This document shows, piece after piece, positions 1-10,631 of a DNA stretch of 64,000 nt. The notes beneath the pieces are model-generated. The model saw nothing but the letters and a program-made list of their open reading frames with translations, had not been told where the DNA came from and ran no database searches. Source of the DNA: Jingyaoa shaoxingensis (GTDB lineage Bacteria; Bacillota; Clostridia; Lachnospirales; Lachnospiraceae); the NCBI RefSeq assembly GCF_014385005.1, contig NZ_JACRSZ010000001.1, positions 620,001-684,000 on the forward strand, given 5' to 3'. The position numbers and the translations under genes were made by a program. The first letter of the stretch is position 1. Each line of letters starts with the position of its first letter.

Positions 1-834
1 GCGCACTTTCCAGGCGCACAGTCTGGTTACATCCTGATGGGGAATCCCTCTTCCATACAGAGGATCTCCCATCAAAGGATGACCGATGTATGCCATATGC
101 ACACGGATCTGATGGGTACGCCCAGTCTCCAGCCGGAGACGTACCAGTGCCTGTTCCTTCTCCTGTTTCCAAACCAGATAGCGTGTCACTGCCCGCCTGC
201 CTTCTTCCGTCACCCGCATCTTCTGCCCCTGCCCGGCCACTGTTTTCTCTTTTCCAACAGGCACCGTAACTACCTGTTCCTCTCTTTGTGCTTCCTGCGG
301 AAATATTCCCTGACACCATGCCAGATATTCCTTAGTAAAAACACCCTGTTCCTTCTGCTCCCACAGTCTTGCTGCTGCAATACGATTCCTGGCAAACACC
401 AGAATCCCCGATGTATCTTTGTCCAGCCGTCCGATACTGTGTATTACAGTCTGTTCACCGAGAGAAGTAAAATAAGTTGCCAGATCTCCTGCAACCGTAT
501 CCTGGCTGTGTCCTGCCACCGGATGTGTCACGCGCCCGGCAGATTTCCAGACACAAATCACATCTGCATCCTCATACAGGATCTCCGGCATGACACCGGA
601 ACCTTTTACTTTTCCGCAGTCAGTTCTTTGTTCCTGAATCAGAATTGTCAAAACATCTCCAGTCTGCAGAATCTGGTTTATCCTGCATCGTTCTCCGTTT
701 CTCCGTATTCCATTTTCCCGGAACTTCAGGCTGCGGATCTGCGCAGGCGTCAGATAAAGTTCTTTTTTCAGATACTGTTCCAGCTTTTTTCCCTGCCAGT
801 TCTCCTCTATCTGCATCGTGACAGTCTGCCTCAT
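1..834 (-). CDS. RluA-family pseudouridine synthase (partial, C-terminus outside window)
   Basis: Translating the minus strand from the ATG at 834 gives an open frame that runs off the left edge (278 codons seen). It has an S4-like N-terminus ([20 protein letters not shown]), then the catalytic motif [19 protein letters not shown] near residue 135, where the Asp of RLDxxTSG is the nucleophile of RluA-type enzymes, and later [20 protein letters not shown], also typical. The family isomerises uridines in 23S rRNA or tRNA. The start overlaps the ispD stop (ATGA), so the two are probably translationally coupled. Subfamily (RluC, RluD or a paralogue) cannot be settled. Confidence 0.9.
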   Translation of the reverse strand, partial: MRQTVTMQIEENWQGKKLEQYLKKELYLTPAQIRSLKFRENGIRRNGERCRINQILQTGDVLTILIQEQRTDCGKVKGSGVMPEILYEDADVICVWKSAGRVTHPVAGHSQDTVAGDLATYFTSLGEQTVIHSIGRLDKDTSGILVFARNRIAAARLWEQKEQGVFTKEYLAWCQGIFPQEAQREEQVVTVPVGKEKTVAGQGQKMRVTEEGRRAVTRYLVWKQEKEQALVRLRLETGRTHQIRVHMAYIGHPLMGDPLYGRGIPHQDVTRLCAWKVR

Positions 835-1538
835 GCTTCCGGCCCCACCGTTCTTCTGCTTAAAATATTCTCTGCGATCACCAGATCTTCCGGCGTGGTA
901 ACCTTAATGTTATCATAGGAACCCATAACCAGCTTCACCGGGCAGATCCCAAGTGTCTCTACAATCATGGAGTCATCTGTTACGCCTTCCATGCTGCCCT
1001 TGCGGATCTCTCTGTGTGCCTGACAAATCAGATCGTAACGGAATACCTGAGGGGTCTGCACATTCCACAGCGTTTTACGATCCAGTGTCCTCTCAACGAT
1101 GCCCTCTGCATTTCCTACTTTCATAGTATCTTTTGTCGGAACTGCTGCCACACATGCGCCGTACTTATCTGCCGCTTCCATGGTACGCTCCAGCATCTCC
1201 CCATCCGGGAATGGTCTTGCACCGTCATGAATAAATACAATATCACAGGCTTCGCAGGCTTTCAGACCTTCATAGACCGAATCATACCGTTCTTTTCCGC
1301 CAGGCACCACATACTTTACTTTCTGAAAGCCGTACTTCTCTACAATTCGCCAGCAAAACGGAATGGCGTCCTTGCCGGTAACCAGAATAATCTCTGATAT
1401 CAAATCCGACTGTTCAAAGCATTCCAGTGAATAATATAATAAGGGTTTCCCATCCAGTTCCAGGAACTGCTTCGGCACTGCACTTCCCATTCTTTTTCCT
1501 TGTCCTGCTGCCAGCACAATGGCTTTTGCGTTCTTCAT
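831..1538 (-). CDS. ispD: 2-C-methyl-D-erythritol 4-phosphate cytidylyltransferase
   Basis: A 235-residue protein of normal length for IspD, which makes CDP-methylerythritol from CTP and MEP in the non-mevalonate isoprenoid pathway. The CTP-binding signature [19 protein letters not shown] lies at residues 10-28, followed by FIHDGARPF and the [10 protein letters not shown] region near the C-terminus. Its stop overlaps the start of the downstream RluA-type gene. The related TarI/IspD-like ribitol-phosphate enzymes share the fold. The absence of any teichoic-acid genes nearby and the clean IspD motifs favour ispD. Confidence 0.92.
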   Translation of the reverse strand: MKNAKAIVLAAGQGKRMGSAVPKQFLELDGKPLLYYSLECFEQSDLISEIILVTGKDAIPFCWRIVEKYGFQKVKYVVPGGKERYDSVYEGLKACEACDIVFIHDGARPFPDGEMLERTMEAADKYGACVAAVPTKDTMKVGNAEGIVERTLDRKTLWNVQTPQVFRYDLICQAHREIRKGSMEGVTDDSMIVETLGICPVKLVMGSYDNIKVTTPEDLVIAENILSRRTVGPEA

Positions 1539-1554
1539 GGCATTTCTCCTTTGC

Positions 1555-1794
1555 CTACTGTCTCTCTTTTACCAGTTTTACAATCTGCTCTTCATAATCC
1601 GGTCCGGTAAAATCCTCGGTTCTTCCTGCAGTACGGATATTACTCTCTGCCCCCAGTCCATCCTCATCAAATTCCCAGATATGATAACTGATTCCTCTGT
1701 ATTCAAAATCAATACTGCCAAGTCCTGCTTCCTCAGTATAACGATATTCCCAGCCTTTTTCCTTTAACTGATCCTGTACTTTCTGTAAACGCAT
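1555..1794 (-). CDS. Small conserved-looking hypothetical protein
   Basis: About 79 residues from the ATG at 1794 (MRLQKVQDQLKEKGWEY...). A longer frame opens at 1830, but it overlaps the upstream lipoprotein gene and starts with low-complexity basic residues. The product is small, soluble and acidic, with a WEYRYTEEAGLGSIDFEY stretch suggesting a compact beta fold and no signal peptide. I do not recognise the family. It lies a few bases after the lipoprotein stop and 16 bases before ispD, so it probably belongs to the same transcript. Confidence 0.6.
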   Translation of the reverse strand: MRLQKVQDQLKEKGWEYRYTEEAGLGSIDFEYRGISYHIWEFDEDGLGAESNIRTAGRTEDFTGPDYEEQIVKLVKERQ

Positions 1795-1798
1795 GGTG

Positions 1799-2659
1799 TT
1801 ACTCCTCTTTCTGTGGCACTGCCCAGTCATAAAGCAGCCCTTCTATTTTATCGTATTCGAATCCAAATCCCTTGTCAAATTCCTGCCGCTCCCATGTACC
1901 ATAAGGGAACCAGACCTCCAGATAATCCTGAAACAGCAGGATCTGTCCCTGATCCATCACTGGCCCCACATCCTGTTCGGAAACTGTCGTATCTTCTATC
2001 GAACAGTTCTTTGCCAACTCTTCCTTTACCTGATCCTCCGGCATTGTAAACAGACTCCAGATATCTACCCTGTCGCCTGTACTGCGGCTGAACACCGCTG
2101 TCTGGTAATTGCATGTAGTACCTCCGTCAAAATGCAGCTTCTTTGGTGTTGTCACTGCTGTGAGAATCACCATATATTCCTGATTTTCTGCGGATTCTGT
2201 TACATCCTGGCTGACCTTGTGACAGGTAAAATGCTCCCTGTTTTTTTCGCATTCCAGATAGTCCTGATATGCATCTTCCAGCTCCTGATCCAGGTCATAC
2301 AGCAGGCCCTGTTCCCGATACCAGGTACGCACTTTTTCCTTTGCCGGATCGGAAAATCCATCAAAACCGGACAGTTCCGAATCTATCTCCTCCTCCGGTG
2401 AAAGGACGTTCGTAGTCTCCAACAGATCTGTCCCATTCTCCAGCCGGTAACGATACTGTCTGGTATCTTCCTTTTCATTTTTCCATTTTGCAGCTGTCTC
2501 TCCATCCGAAAAAGTGTATGACACCTCATCTGTCTTTTCCCATACTGCAAAACTGTGCACCTCTTCTGTCCCGTCACTATTCCCACAACCGGTCAGAAGT
2601 CCGGCAGCCAGCAGAGCCGGCAGCGTCAGCACCTTCCTGTGCCTTCTGAATCTGTTCAT
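1799..2659 (-). CDS. Putative lipoprotein, DUF3298/RsiV-like C-terminal domain
   Basis: The ATG at 2659 gives MNRFRRHRKVLTLPALLAAGLLTGC, a lipoprotein signal with lipobox LTGC; the frame opens further upstream, but the extra residues would precede the signal. The mature part is about 260 residues. The end, with SRSTGDRVDIWSLFT, an ILLFQDYLEVWFPYGTWE stretch and a last FGFEYDKIEGLL segment, resembles DUF3298/DUF4163 domains found in anti-sigma RsiV and related surface proteins. No transmembrane segment follows, so it is probably anchored on the outer face of the membrane. Function unknown. Confidence 0.7.
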   Translation of the reverse strand: MNRFRRHRKVLTLPALLAAGLLTGCGNSDGTEEVHSFAVWEKTDEVSYTFSDGETAAKWKNEKEDTRQYRYRLENGTDLLETTNVLSPEEEIDSELSGFDGFSDPAKEKVRTWYREQGLLYDLDQELEDAYQDYLECEKNREHFTCHKVSQDVTESAENQEYMVILTAVTTPKKLHFDGGTTCNYQTAVFSRSTGDRVDIWSLFTMPEDQVKEELAKNCSIEDTTVSEQDVGPVMDQGQILLFQDYLEVWFPYGTWERQEFDKGFGFEYDKIEGLLYDWAVPQKEE

Positions 2660-2702
2660 ATTGCTTTCCTTTTTATTTCTGCGTATATTGGGGGCGGATC
2701 CC

Positions 2703-2749
2703 AAGGTCTTTCATCCACTAATGAGCAAGCTCAAGTGGATTTAGACCTT
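2703..2749. repeat. Intergenic hairpin with nested palindrome
   Basis: AAGGTCT...TCCACT on the left pairs with AGTGGA...AGACCTT on the right, and the loop itself contains the palindrome GAGCAAGCTC. It lies upstream of the lipoprotein gene and next to the 2775-2813 terminator. It has no U-tract and may be a small mobile palindrome or part of the leader. Confidence 0.45.
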
Positions 2750-2774
2750 TTGACCCTGATATCTAAATTATGAT

Positions 2775-2813
2775 AAAACCGACGACAGGTGTACATCCCA
2801 TATCGTCGGTTTT
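2775..2813. terminator. Bidirectional rho-independent terminator
   Basis: An 11-bp perfect stem AAAACCGACGA / TCGTCGGTTTT with an A-run on one side and a T-run on the other. It follows purC on the minus strand and separates it from the lipoprotein-ispD group. Confidence 0.75.
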
Positions 2814-2912
2814 CATTCCGGAGCCATTCCTGTTTCCGGTTCTATAGAGGGCGTGAATATCTGATATCACATAATTGTTCAGTCCCCTCACAGTTACAAT
2901 ATTACATACTTT

Positions 2913-3782
2913 TTATACCAGTTTTTTGCCTGTCAGCATCTCATATGCCTGAAGATACTTCTCGATGGTCTTGTCCACGATATCCTGTGGCAGTGTCCAG
3001 TCGTTATCTGGATTGGCCTTCAGCCAGTCACGGGCAAACTGCTTATCAAAGGATGGCTGACCATGACCCGGCTCGTATCCTTCTGCCGGCCAGAATCTGG
3101 AGCTGTCCGGTGTCAGCATCTCGTCACCGATCACCATGTTACCATTCTCATCCAGACCGAATTCAAACTTGGTATCTGCAATGATGATGCCCTTGCTCAG
3201 TGCATATTCTGCACACTTCTTATATAAAGCAATGGTGTAGTCACGAAGCTTGGCTGCGTACTCTTCGCCCTTGCCAGGGAATCTCTTTTCCAGATATGCA
3301 ACGCTCTGCTCATAGGAAATGTTCTCGTCGTGGTCACCGATCTCCGCCTTGGTAGATGGTGTGTAGATCGGCTCAGGCAGCTTATCGGATTCCTTTAATC
3401 CTTCCGGCAGCTTAATGCCGCATACTTCACCGGTCTTCTGATAGCTTGCCCATCCGCTTCCTGTAATATAGCCACGTACAATACATTCTATCGGCAACAT
3501 CTCCAGCTTGCGGCACAACATGCTGTTACCGTCAAACTTCGGTTGCTGGAAATATTCCGGCATATCTTTTACGTCTACAGAAATCATATGGTTCGGCAGA
3601 ATATCTTCTGTCAGATCAAACCAGAACTTAGACATCTGTGTCAATACCGTACCTTTTTTGGTAACCTCGTTGTTCAAAATTACGTCAAAACAGCTGATAC
3701 GGTCTGTTGCTACCATAACCAGGCTGTCTCCGTTGTCGTAAATCTCACGTACTTTTCCTTCTTTTACAGGCTTCATTTCCAT
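2913..3782 (-). CDS. purC: Phosphoribosylaminoimidazole-succinocarboxamide synthase
   Basis: 289 residues, the usual length of the longer SAICAR synthetase form. It ligates aspartate to CAIR using ATP in de novo purine synthesis. Visible family motifs are KEGKVREIYD at the N-terminus (nucleotide loop), ATDRISCFDVIL, IECIVRGYITGSGW and the IIADTKFEFGLDENG metal/substrate segment near residue 200. It stands alone with its own promoter and terminator, not in a pur operon. Start at the ATG at 3782. Confidence 0.97.
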   Translation of the reverse strand: MEMKPVKEGKVREIYDNGDSLVMVATDRISCFDVILNNEVTKKGTVLTQMSKFWFDLTEDILPNHMISVDVKDMPEYFQQPKFDGNSMLCRKLEMLPIECIVRGYITGSGWASYQKTGEVCGIKLPEGLKESDKLPEPIYTPSTKAEIGDHDENISYEQSVAYLEKRFPGKGEEYAAKLRDYTIALYKKCAEYALSKGIIIADTKFEFGLDENGNMVIGDEMLTPDSSRFWPAEGYEPGHGQPSFDKQFARDWLKANPDNDWTLPQDIVDKTIEKYLQAYEMLTGKKLV

Positions 3783-3853
3783 AGTCAGTACTCCTCTTTT
3801 ATTTTGAATTAATACGGATTGCCCGCGCGTTGCGCTTTACGCAATCTGTTGTT

Positions 3854-3883
3854 ATTATAACTACTATCCCAGACCAATTGCAA
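3854..3883 (-). promoter_or_regulatory. Sigma-A-type promoter of purC
   Basis: On the minus strand TTGCAA (3878-3883) is separated by 18 bp from TATAAT (3854-3859), about 70 bp before the purC ATG. The leader between them and the gene contains a GATTGC...GCAATC inverted repeat (about 3818-3846) that could be a regulatory hairpin. No clear guanine-riboswitch core is seen. Confidence 0.6.
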
Positions 3884-3920
3884 TACTCATTTTTCACAAA
3901 ACATTGGCTATGAACATTAA

Positions 3921-5381
3921 CTACAACACAGCCTCGTAGATTCTCGATACAATCTCTTCTTTTTTCTCCAGCGGAACCGATGAATAGTTCATGACATAAA
4001 TCTGCTCCTGTTCCGGTGGAGTGCCAAAGTAGTAGCCAGACACCGGATTAAGACGGATTCCCTTTGCCCTGGCTGCATCCATGACTTCTTTTTCTGTCTT
4101 TTCCGTATCAATCTTCATCAGAAAATGTACTCCGGCTTCTTCCTCATAAATAGATATATACTTATGAATCGGATGACTGTGAAATGCTTCCAGCAACTTG
4201 TCCCGCTTCATCTGATAATAGTTGCGCAGACGGTTAATATGCTTCTCGAAGCTTCCGTTCTGAATAAAACGTGACAATGTATACTGTTCAAAATTCGATA
4301 CGGTACAGGAATAAAAGCTTAAATTTCGGTAAAACAGTTCCGCCAGAGAATCCGGCAGCACCATGTAACTGATTCGCACCGTAGAAGATAATGTCTTGGT
4401 AAAGGTATTCATATAGATCACCTTCCCAGATACATCCATGCTTTGCAAAGTCGGAACCGGTTTTCCGCAAAGCCGCAGTTCACTGTCATAATCATCCTCT
4501 ATAATATAACGGTCAGGAGATCCCGCCGCCCATCCCAGCAGTTCGTAACGCCTGCTCACCGGCATCACCACGCCGGTAGGAAAATGATGCGACGGTGAAG
4601 TATGGAGAATCTGCACGTTCTTTTTCTCCAGCTGGGATGGCAGTACTCCTGCATGATCCATATCCAGATATCGATATGGCACGCCCATGCTCTCATAGAT
4701 CTTCGCCACCTTGTGATAACCCGGATTCTCCACGCCGTACACGCATTTTTCCCCCAGAAGCTGGATCAGCAGGCTGTACAGGTACTCTGTTCCAGCTCCT
4801 ACAATGATCTGCTCTCTCTGCACACTCATGCCCCGGAAGTCCATGAGATACCGGGCAATGTTTTCCCGCAGCTCCATAATGCCTCCGCATGGCGGGTTGG
4901 TCATCAGCTCTTCCTGCTTTTCTGACATGATTTCCCGCATGGTTCTGGTCCAGATGGAAAAGGGAAATACTTCCGTCTCGGTCTGATTGCTGGAAAAATC
5001 AGCCAGATATGCGTTCTCTCCGCCGGTCAGGATCACATGATGCCGGTCTGTTCTGATTTCTTTCTCCACTGCTGAGGTGATCTTCAGGTCAGATACAAAA
5101 AATCCCTTCTTGGGCTGTGAATAAATATATCCTTCTGCCATAAGCTGACCATAGGCATTCTCCACCGTAATGACACTTATACCCAGATTTTTTGCAAACA
5201 TCCGCTTGGAGGGCAGCTTCTCTCCTGCCTTGATTTTCCCGGAAAGGATATCCTTTTTGATGCATTTATACAGATATTCATACATGGAATCTGACCCTGT
5301 ATTTGTAAAATTATAAGTAAGCAATGTCTCTTTTTTCTCCCATCTGGTATTACTGAATATATTGAAATTGATTATTTTCAT
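3921..5381 (-). CDS. pdxR: MocR/PdxR-type regulator (GntR wHTH fused to aminotransferase domain)
   Basis: An N-terminal winged helix ([20 protein letters not shown], then [14 protein letters not shown]) is followed by a fold-type I aminotransferase-like domain with the PLP-lysine region [19 protein letters not shown]. Members bind PLP as effector and control vitamin B6 genes. It is divergent from pdxS, which supports the name. Two starts are plausible. One is the ATG at 5381 with AAAGGTGA before it, but the -10 box lies so close that the mRNA leader would be only a few bases. The other is a TTG at 5324 preceded by GGAG that gives [20 protein letters not shown], closer to the family's usual N-terminus. 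Confidence 0.88.
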   Translation of the reverse strand: MKIINFNIFSNTRWEKKETLLTYNFTNTGSDSMYEYLYKCIKKDILSGKIKAGEKLPSKRMFAKNLGISVITVENAYGQLMAEGYIYSQPKKGFFVSDLKITSAVEKEIRTDRHHVILTGGENAYLADFSSNQTETEVFPFSIWTRTMREIMSEKQEELMTNPPCGGIMELRENIARYLMDFRGMSVQREQIIVGAGTEYLYSLLIQLLGEKCVYGVENPGYHKVAKIYESMGVPYRYLDMDHAGVLPSQLEKKNVQILHTSPSHHFPTGVVMPVSRRYELLGWAAGSPDRYIIEDDYDSELRLCGKPVPTLQSMDVSGKVIYMNTFTKTLSSTVRISYMVLPDSLAELFYRNLSFYSCTVSNFEQYTLSRFIQNGSFEKHINRLRNYYQMKRDKLLEAFHSHPIHKYISIYEEEAGVHFLMKIDTEKTEKEVMDAARAKGIRLNPVSGYYFGTPPEQEQIYVMNYSSVPLEKKEEIVSRIYEAVL

Positions 5382-5528
5382 AATATCACCTTTCCATTAT
5401 ACTCGGTGCATGAGATTTGCGCAACTCTGGTACGACATACAAAAATTAACCGGACTAATAACGCAGAATGCCTTTTCATTCTGCAAAGAAGAAAAACGCA
5501 GGCGCATTTTACACAGGAGGATTTTATC
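5382..5528. promoter_or_regulatory. Divergent pdxR-pdxST control region
   Basis: On the minus strand TTGCGC (5419-5424), 17 bp, TATAAT (5396-5401) is a near-consensus pdxR promoter. The palindromic centre TTGCGCAA also offers a -35 box to the plus strand. The half-sites TCTGGTACGA (about 5427) and TTAACCGGACTAA (about 5446) on the plus strand are partly repeated and are candidate PdxR sites. The pdxS ribosome site AGGAGG is at 5515-5520. Confidence 0.5.
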
Positions 5529-6410
5529 ATGGAGAAAGTTACAGAAAGATATGAATTAAATAAACAACTCGCTCAGATGCTCAAGGGTGGCGTTATCATG
5601 GACGTTACCACACCGGAGCAGGCAAAGATCGCAGAAGCTGCCGGTGCATGTGCTGTTATGGCGCTGGAACGTATTCCGGCTGATATCCGTGCAGCAGGCG
5701 GTGTCTCCCGTATGAGTGATCCAAAATTAATTAAGAAAATTCAGGATGCTGTGTCTATCCCGGTTATGGCAAAATGCCGTATTGGCCACTTTGCGGAGGC
5801 ACAGATTCTGGAAGCTCTGGAGATCGACTATATTGATGAAAGTGAAGTTCTCTCCCCTGCAGATGATATTTACCATATTAATAAAAGAGACTTTAAGGTG
5901 CCATTTGTATGCGGTGCCAAAGATCTGGGCGAAGCGCTGAGACGAATTAATGAAGGTGCTTCCATGATCCGTACCAAAGGAGAACCCGGTACCGGTGATA
6001 TTATTCAGGCGGTACGTCATATGCGGAAAATGAACAGTGAGATTGCCCGCATCGGAAGCATGCGTAAAGATGAGCTCTATGAAGCTGCCAAACAGCTTCA
6101 GGTTCCTTATAATCTGGTAGAATATGTACACGAAAACCTCCGTCTTCCTGTTGTCAACTTTGCTGCAGGCGGCGTGGCTACCCCGGCTGATGCTTCTCTT
6201 ATGATGCAGCTTGGCGCAGAAGGTGTTTTTGTCGGTTCCGGTATTTTCAAATCCGGCAATCCGGAAAAACGTGCATCTGCCATTGTTCAGGCAGTTACCA
6301 ACTATACCGACGCTTCACTGATCGCAAAATTGTCCGAAGATCTGGGTGAAGCTATGGTAGGTATCAATGAACAGGAAATCCAACTGATCATGGCAGAAAG
6401 AGGAATCTAG
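5529..6410 (+). CDS. pdxS: Pyridoxal 5'-phosphate synthase subunit PdxS
   Basis: 294 residues starting at the ATG at 5529 after AGGAGG with 8-base spacing; the longer frame upstream has no ribosome site. PdxS condenses ribose 5-phosphate, glyceraldehyde 3-phosphate and ammonia into PLP as a dodecamer. Motifs seen are [29 protein letters not shown], the catalytic-lysine segment [24 protein letters not shown] and the phosphate site [13 protein letters not shown]. It is followed after 2 bases by pdxT, which supplies ammonia. One of the few plus-strand genes in the window. Confidence 0.98.
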   Translation: MEKVTERYELNKQLAQMLKGGVIMDVTTPEQAKIAEAAGACAVMALERIPADIRAAGGVSRMSDPKLIKKIQDAVSIPVMAKCRIGHFAEAQILEALEIDYIDESEVLSPADDIYHINKRDFKVPFVCGAKDLGEALRRINEGASMIRTKGEPGTGDIIQAVRHMRKMNSEIARIGSMRKDELYEAAKQLQVPYNLVEYVHENLRLPVVNFAAGGVATPADASLMMQLGAEGVFVGSGIFKSGNPEKRASAIVQAVTNYTDASLIAKLSEDLGEAMVGINEQEIQLIMAERGI

Positions 6411-6412
6411 AG

Positions 6413-6985
6413 ATGACTGTTGCAGTACTGGCACTTCAGGGTGCCTTCATCGAACATGAACAGGTGCTGAACCACCTTGGCGTGGAACACATCGAGCTTC
6501 GCCAGGCATCGGATCTGAAAAAAACATTTGATGCACTGATTCTCCCAGGCGGAGAAAGTACCGTGCAGAGTCTCTTGCTTCATGAGCAGAATATGTTTGA
6601 ACCTTTGAAAAAAAGAATTGAAGATGGAATGCCGGTGCTCGCCACATGTGCGGGACTGATTCTGCTGGCATCCGAAATCGAAGGTCAGGAAACCTCTCAT
6701 TTTGCCACACTGCCGGTAAAGGTAAGGCGAAACGCCTATGGCCGGCAACTTGGCAGTTTTCATACAGAATCTGAAGTAAAAGGAATCGGAAAAGTACCAA
6801 TGACCTTCATCCGTGCCCCTTACGTATCTGAAACCTCTCCTGATGTGGAAGTGCTTGCGGTAGTTGACAATAAAATCGTCGGTGTCCGTTACAACAGCCA
6901 GTTTGCCTATGCCTTTCACCCGGAACTGGATGATAATACCCAGATTCATGAGCTGTTCTTAAGGAGCATTTCAGCAAAATCTTAA
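6413..6985 (+). CDS. pdxT: Pyridoxal 5'-phosphate synthase glutaminase subunit PdxT
   Basis: 190 residues, normal length. A class I glutamine amidotransferase: LPGGESTVQ near residue 46 is the substrate loop, ATCAGLILLA carries the nucleophile Cys, and AYAFHPEL near residue 170 gives the His and Glu of the triad. It releases ammonia that is channelled into PdxS. It starts 2 bases after the pdxS stop, so the two are co-transcribed, and it ends at a strong terminator. Confidence 0.98.
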   Translation: MTVAVLALQGAFIEHEQVLNHLGVEHIELRQASDLKKTFDALILPGGESTVQSLLLHEQNMFEPLKKRIEDGMPVLATCAGLILLASEIEGQETSHFATLPVKVRRNAYGRQLGSFHTESEVKGIGKVPMTFIRAPYVSETSPDVEVLAVVDNKIVGVRYNSQFAYAFHPELDDNTQIHELFLRSISAKS

Positions 6986-7022
6986 ATAATAAGAGAGTCA
7001 TAATCCTCTTCCCATATGACGT

Positions 7023-7070
7023 AAAACAGACCTGATTCGGCATATCACTGCCACAATCGGGTCTGTTTTT
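7023..7070. terminator. Bidirectional terminator after pdxT
   Basis: AAACAGACCTGATT pairs with AATCGGGTCTGTTT, followed by a T-run on the plus strand and preceded by AAAA (T-run on minus). It lies between convergent pdxT and the small export protein gene. Confidence 0.8.
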
Positions 7071-7114
7071 ATCATAGTATCTGTCCAGTCTCGTTACAGA
7101 TACCCTATTTACTT

Positions 7115-7588
7115 TTATACCAGTCCGATCAGACTGAATACTCCGGTACTTGCCACGCCCATAATGACGCCTGCCAGAAGGACACCTCCCAGCGCTGCCA
7201 GTACACTTTTCTTAAAGTCCAGATCCAGGATACTGGCTGCCAGTGTTCCGGTCCATGCTCCGGTTCCCGGAATCGGAATTCCAACAAAGAGAAACAGCGC
7301 CACGTAGGTACTTCTTCCTACTTTTTCCACCAGCTTCTCTCCGCCCTTCTCACCCTTTTTCAGGATCCAGGTAAAAGGTTTTTCAAGAATCGGCTTCTCT
7401 GCTCCCCATTCCAAGATTTTTCTTGCAAAGAAATAAATAAACGGTACCGGAATCATATTTCCAATGATACAGATAATATAAGAAGCCACAAGCGGCAGCT
7501 TCATACCCACCGCCAGAGGCACCGCCACACGCAGCTCAGCCAGCGGTAACATAGATACAAAAAATACAGTCAAAAACTTTGTAAACAT
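7115..7588 (-). CDS. COG2426-type small multidrug export protein family
   Basis: 157 residues with four hydrophobic segments and family stretches LPLAELRVAVPLAVGM (residues 15-30) and the glycine-rich VGIPIPGTGAWTGTLAAS near 100. This matches the 'putative small multi-drug export protein' family; transport function is assigned only by family name. Single gene, convergent with pdxT. Confidence 0.8.
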   Translation of the reverse strand: MFTKFLTVFFVSMLPLAELRVAVPLAVGMKLPLVASYIICIIGNMIPVPFIYFFARKILEWGAEKPILEKPFTWILKKGEKGGEKLVEKVGRSTYVALFLFVGIPIPGTGAWTGTLAASILDLDFKKSVLAALGGVLLAGVIMGVASTGVFSLIGLV

Positions 7589-7705
7589 ACATTTTCCTTT
7601 CTATACAGACGTTAACTCACTTAACGCTATTCAATATAATATATATTTACAAACATTGCAAGTTATACTGAATCATTCAACTATCATTTTCTATACAATT
7701 ACATA

Positions 7706-7880
7706 AACTCAGGCACTTCAAAGCAATCACACAGATAATAGGCAGATTTCGCAGCAGATGCGAGGCTAGCGACACCTGCGACATCGGAAAAGTTTCTATC
7801 CCGAGGAGCAGGTGTCCATAAGCGCCGCAGCAGATGCCAGAAATCAACGTATCTGTGGGATGCTTTAAAATGCCTGAGTT
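7706..7880. repeat. 175-bp long imperfect inverted repeat (structured RNA or MITE)
   Basis: AACTCAGGCA at the left end is matched by TGCCTGAGTT at the right. Further pairs toward the centre are AAAGCA/TGCTTT, CACAGATA/TATCTGTG and GACACCTGC/GCAGGTGTC, with a mostly unpaired internal region between the last two pairs. The layout of closing stem, large internal bubble and terminal stem-loop resembles 6S RNA, but terminal inverted repeats also fit a MITE. A 69-codon minus frame through it looks like chance. It fills the gap between atpC and the export protein gene. Confidence 0.55.
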
Positions 7881-7897
7881 ATTCAATAATATATATT

Positions 7898-8314
7898 CTA
7901 TTTAATCACGCCCTGCTCTGAACTGTGTCTCATGCGGTTGATAGCTCTTGCCAGGGATGCCTGTGTGGTTTTGTATTCACGAATGCTCTGTTTCTGACGC
8001 ATCTCTTCCATTGCGCGGTCTCTTGCCTCTCGTGCTCTGACAGCATCGATATCTTCCGGAAGTTCTGCAGATTCTACGATGGCTGTCACACGGTTATTGG
8101 CTGCCTGTACTACTCCTACACCGGATACTGCCGTCACCCAGGTGCCGTCTTCCTTCTGGAAACGGATCTCACCTGGCTTTAATGCCAGAACCATCTCTTC
8201 ATGATGAGCCATAAAAGCTTTTTCACCGTCTGTGGCTGTCACGATCACCACAGACACTTTTCCGGCAAAAAAGACTTTATTACTTGTAACAATTTTCAAA
8301 AAAAATGTAGCCAT
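7898..8314 (-). CDS. atpC: ATP synthase F1 subunit epsilon
   Basis: 138 residues: an N-terminal beta-barrel (KVFFAGKVSVVIVTATDGEKAFM, then GEIRF) and a C-terminal helical hairpin (RAREARDRAMEEMRQK). Epsilon couples the rotor and can inhibit ATP hydrolysis. It is last in the atp operon, 6 bases after atpD. Confidence 0.95.
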   Translation of the reverse strand: MATFFLKIVTSNKVFFAGKVSVVIVTATDGEKAFMAHHEEMVLALKPGEIRFQKEDGTWVTAVSGVGVVQAANNRVTAIVESAELPEDIDAVRAREARDRAMEEMRQKQSIREYKTTQASLARAINRMRHSSEQGVIK

Positions 8315-8320
8315 GGAAAG

Positions 8321-10620
<2,300 letters not shown>

Positions 10621-10631
10621 TGGATCACCAC

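Noticed and set aside
37..918. 293-codon plus-strand frame at the left edge
   Set aside because: It is the antisense of the RluA-family gene, whose minus frame carries the full catalytic motif.
831..1538. TarI-type ribitol-phosphate cytidylyltransferase
   Set aside because: Motifs and lack of teichoic-acid neighbours fit IspD better.
3783..3900. Purine riboswitch before purC
   Set aside because: No three-way junction core sequence; only a short GATTGC/GCAATC hairpin is seen.
7677..7886. 69-codon minus-strand frame
   Set aside because: Lies wholly in the 175-bp inverted repeat; no ribosome site and no family resemblance.
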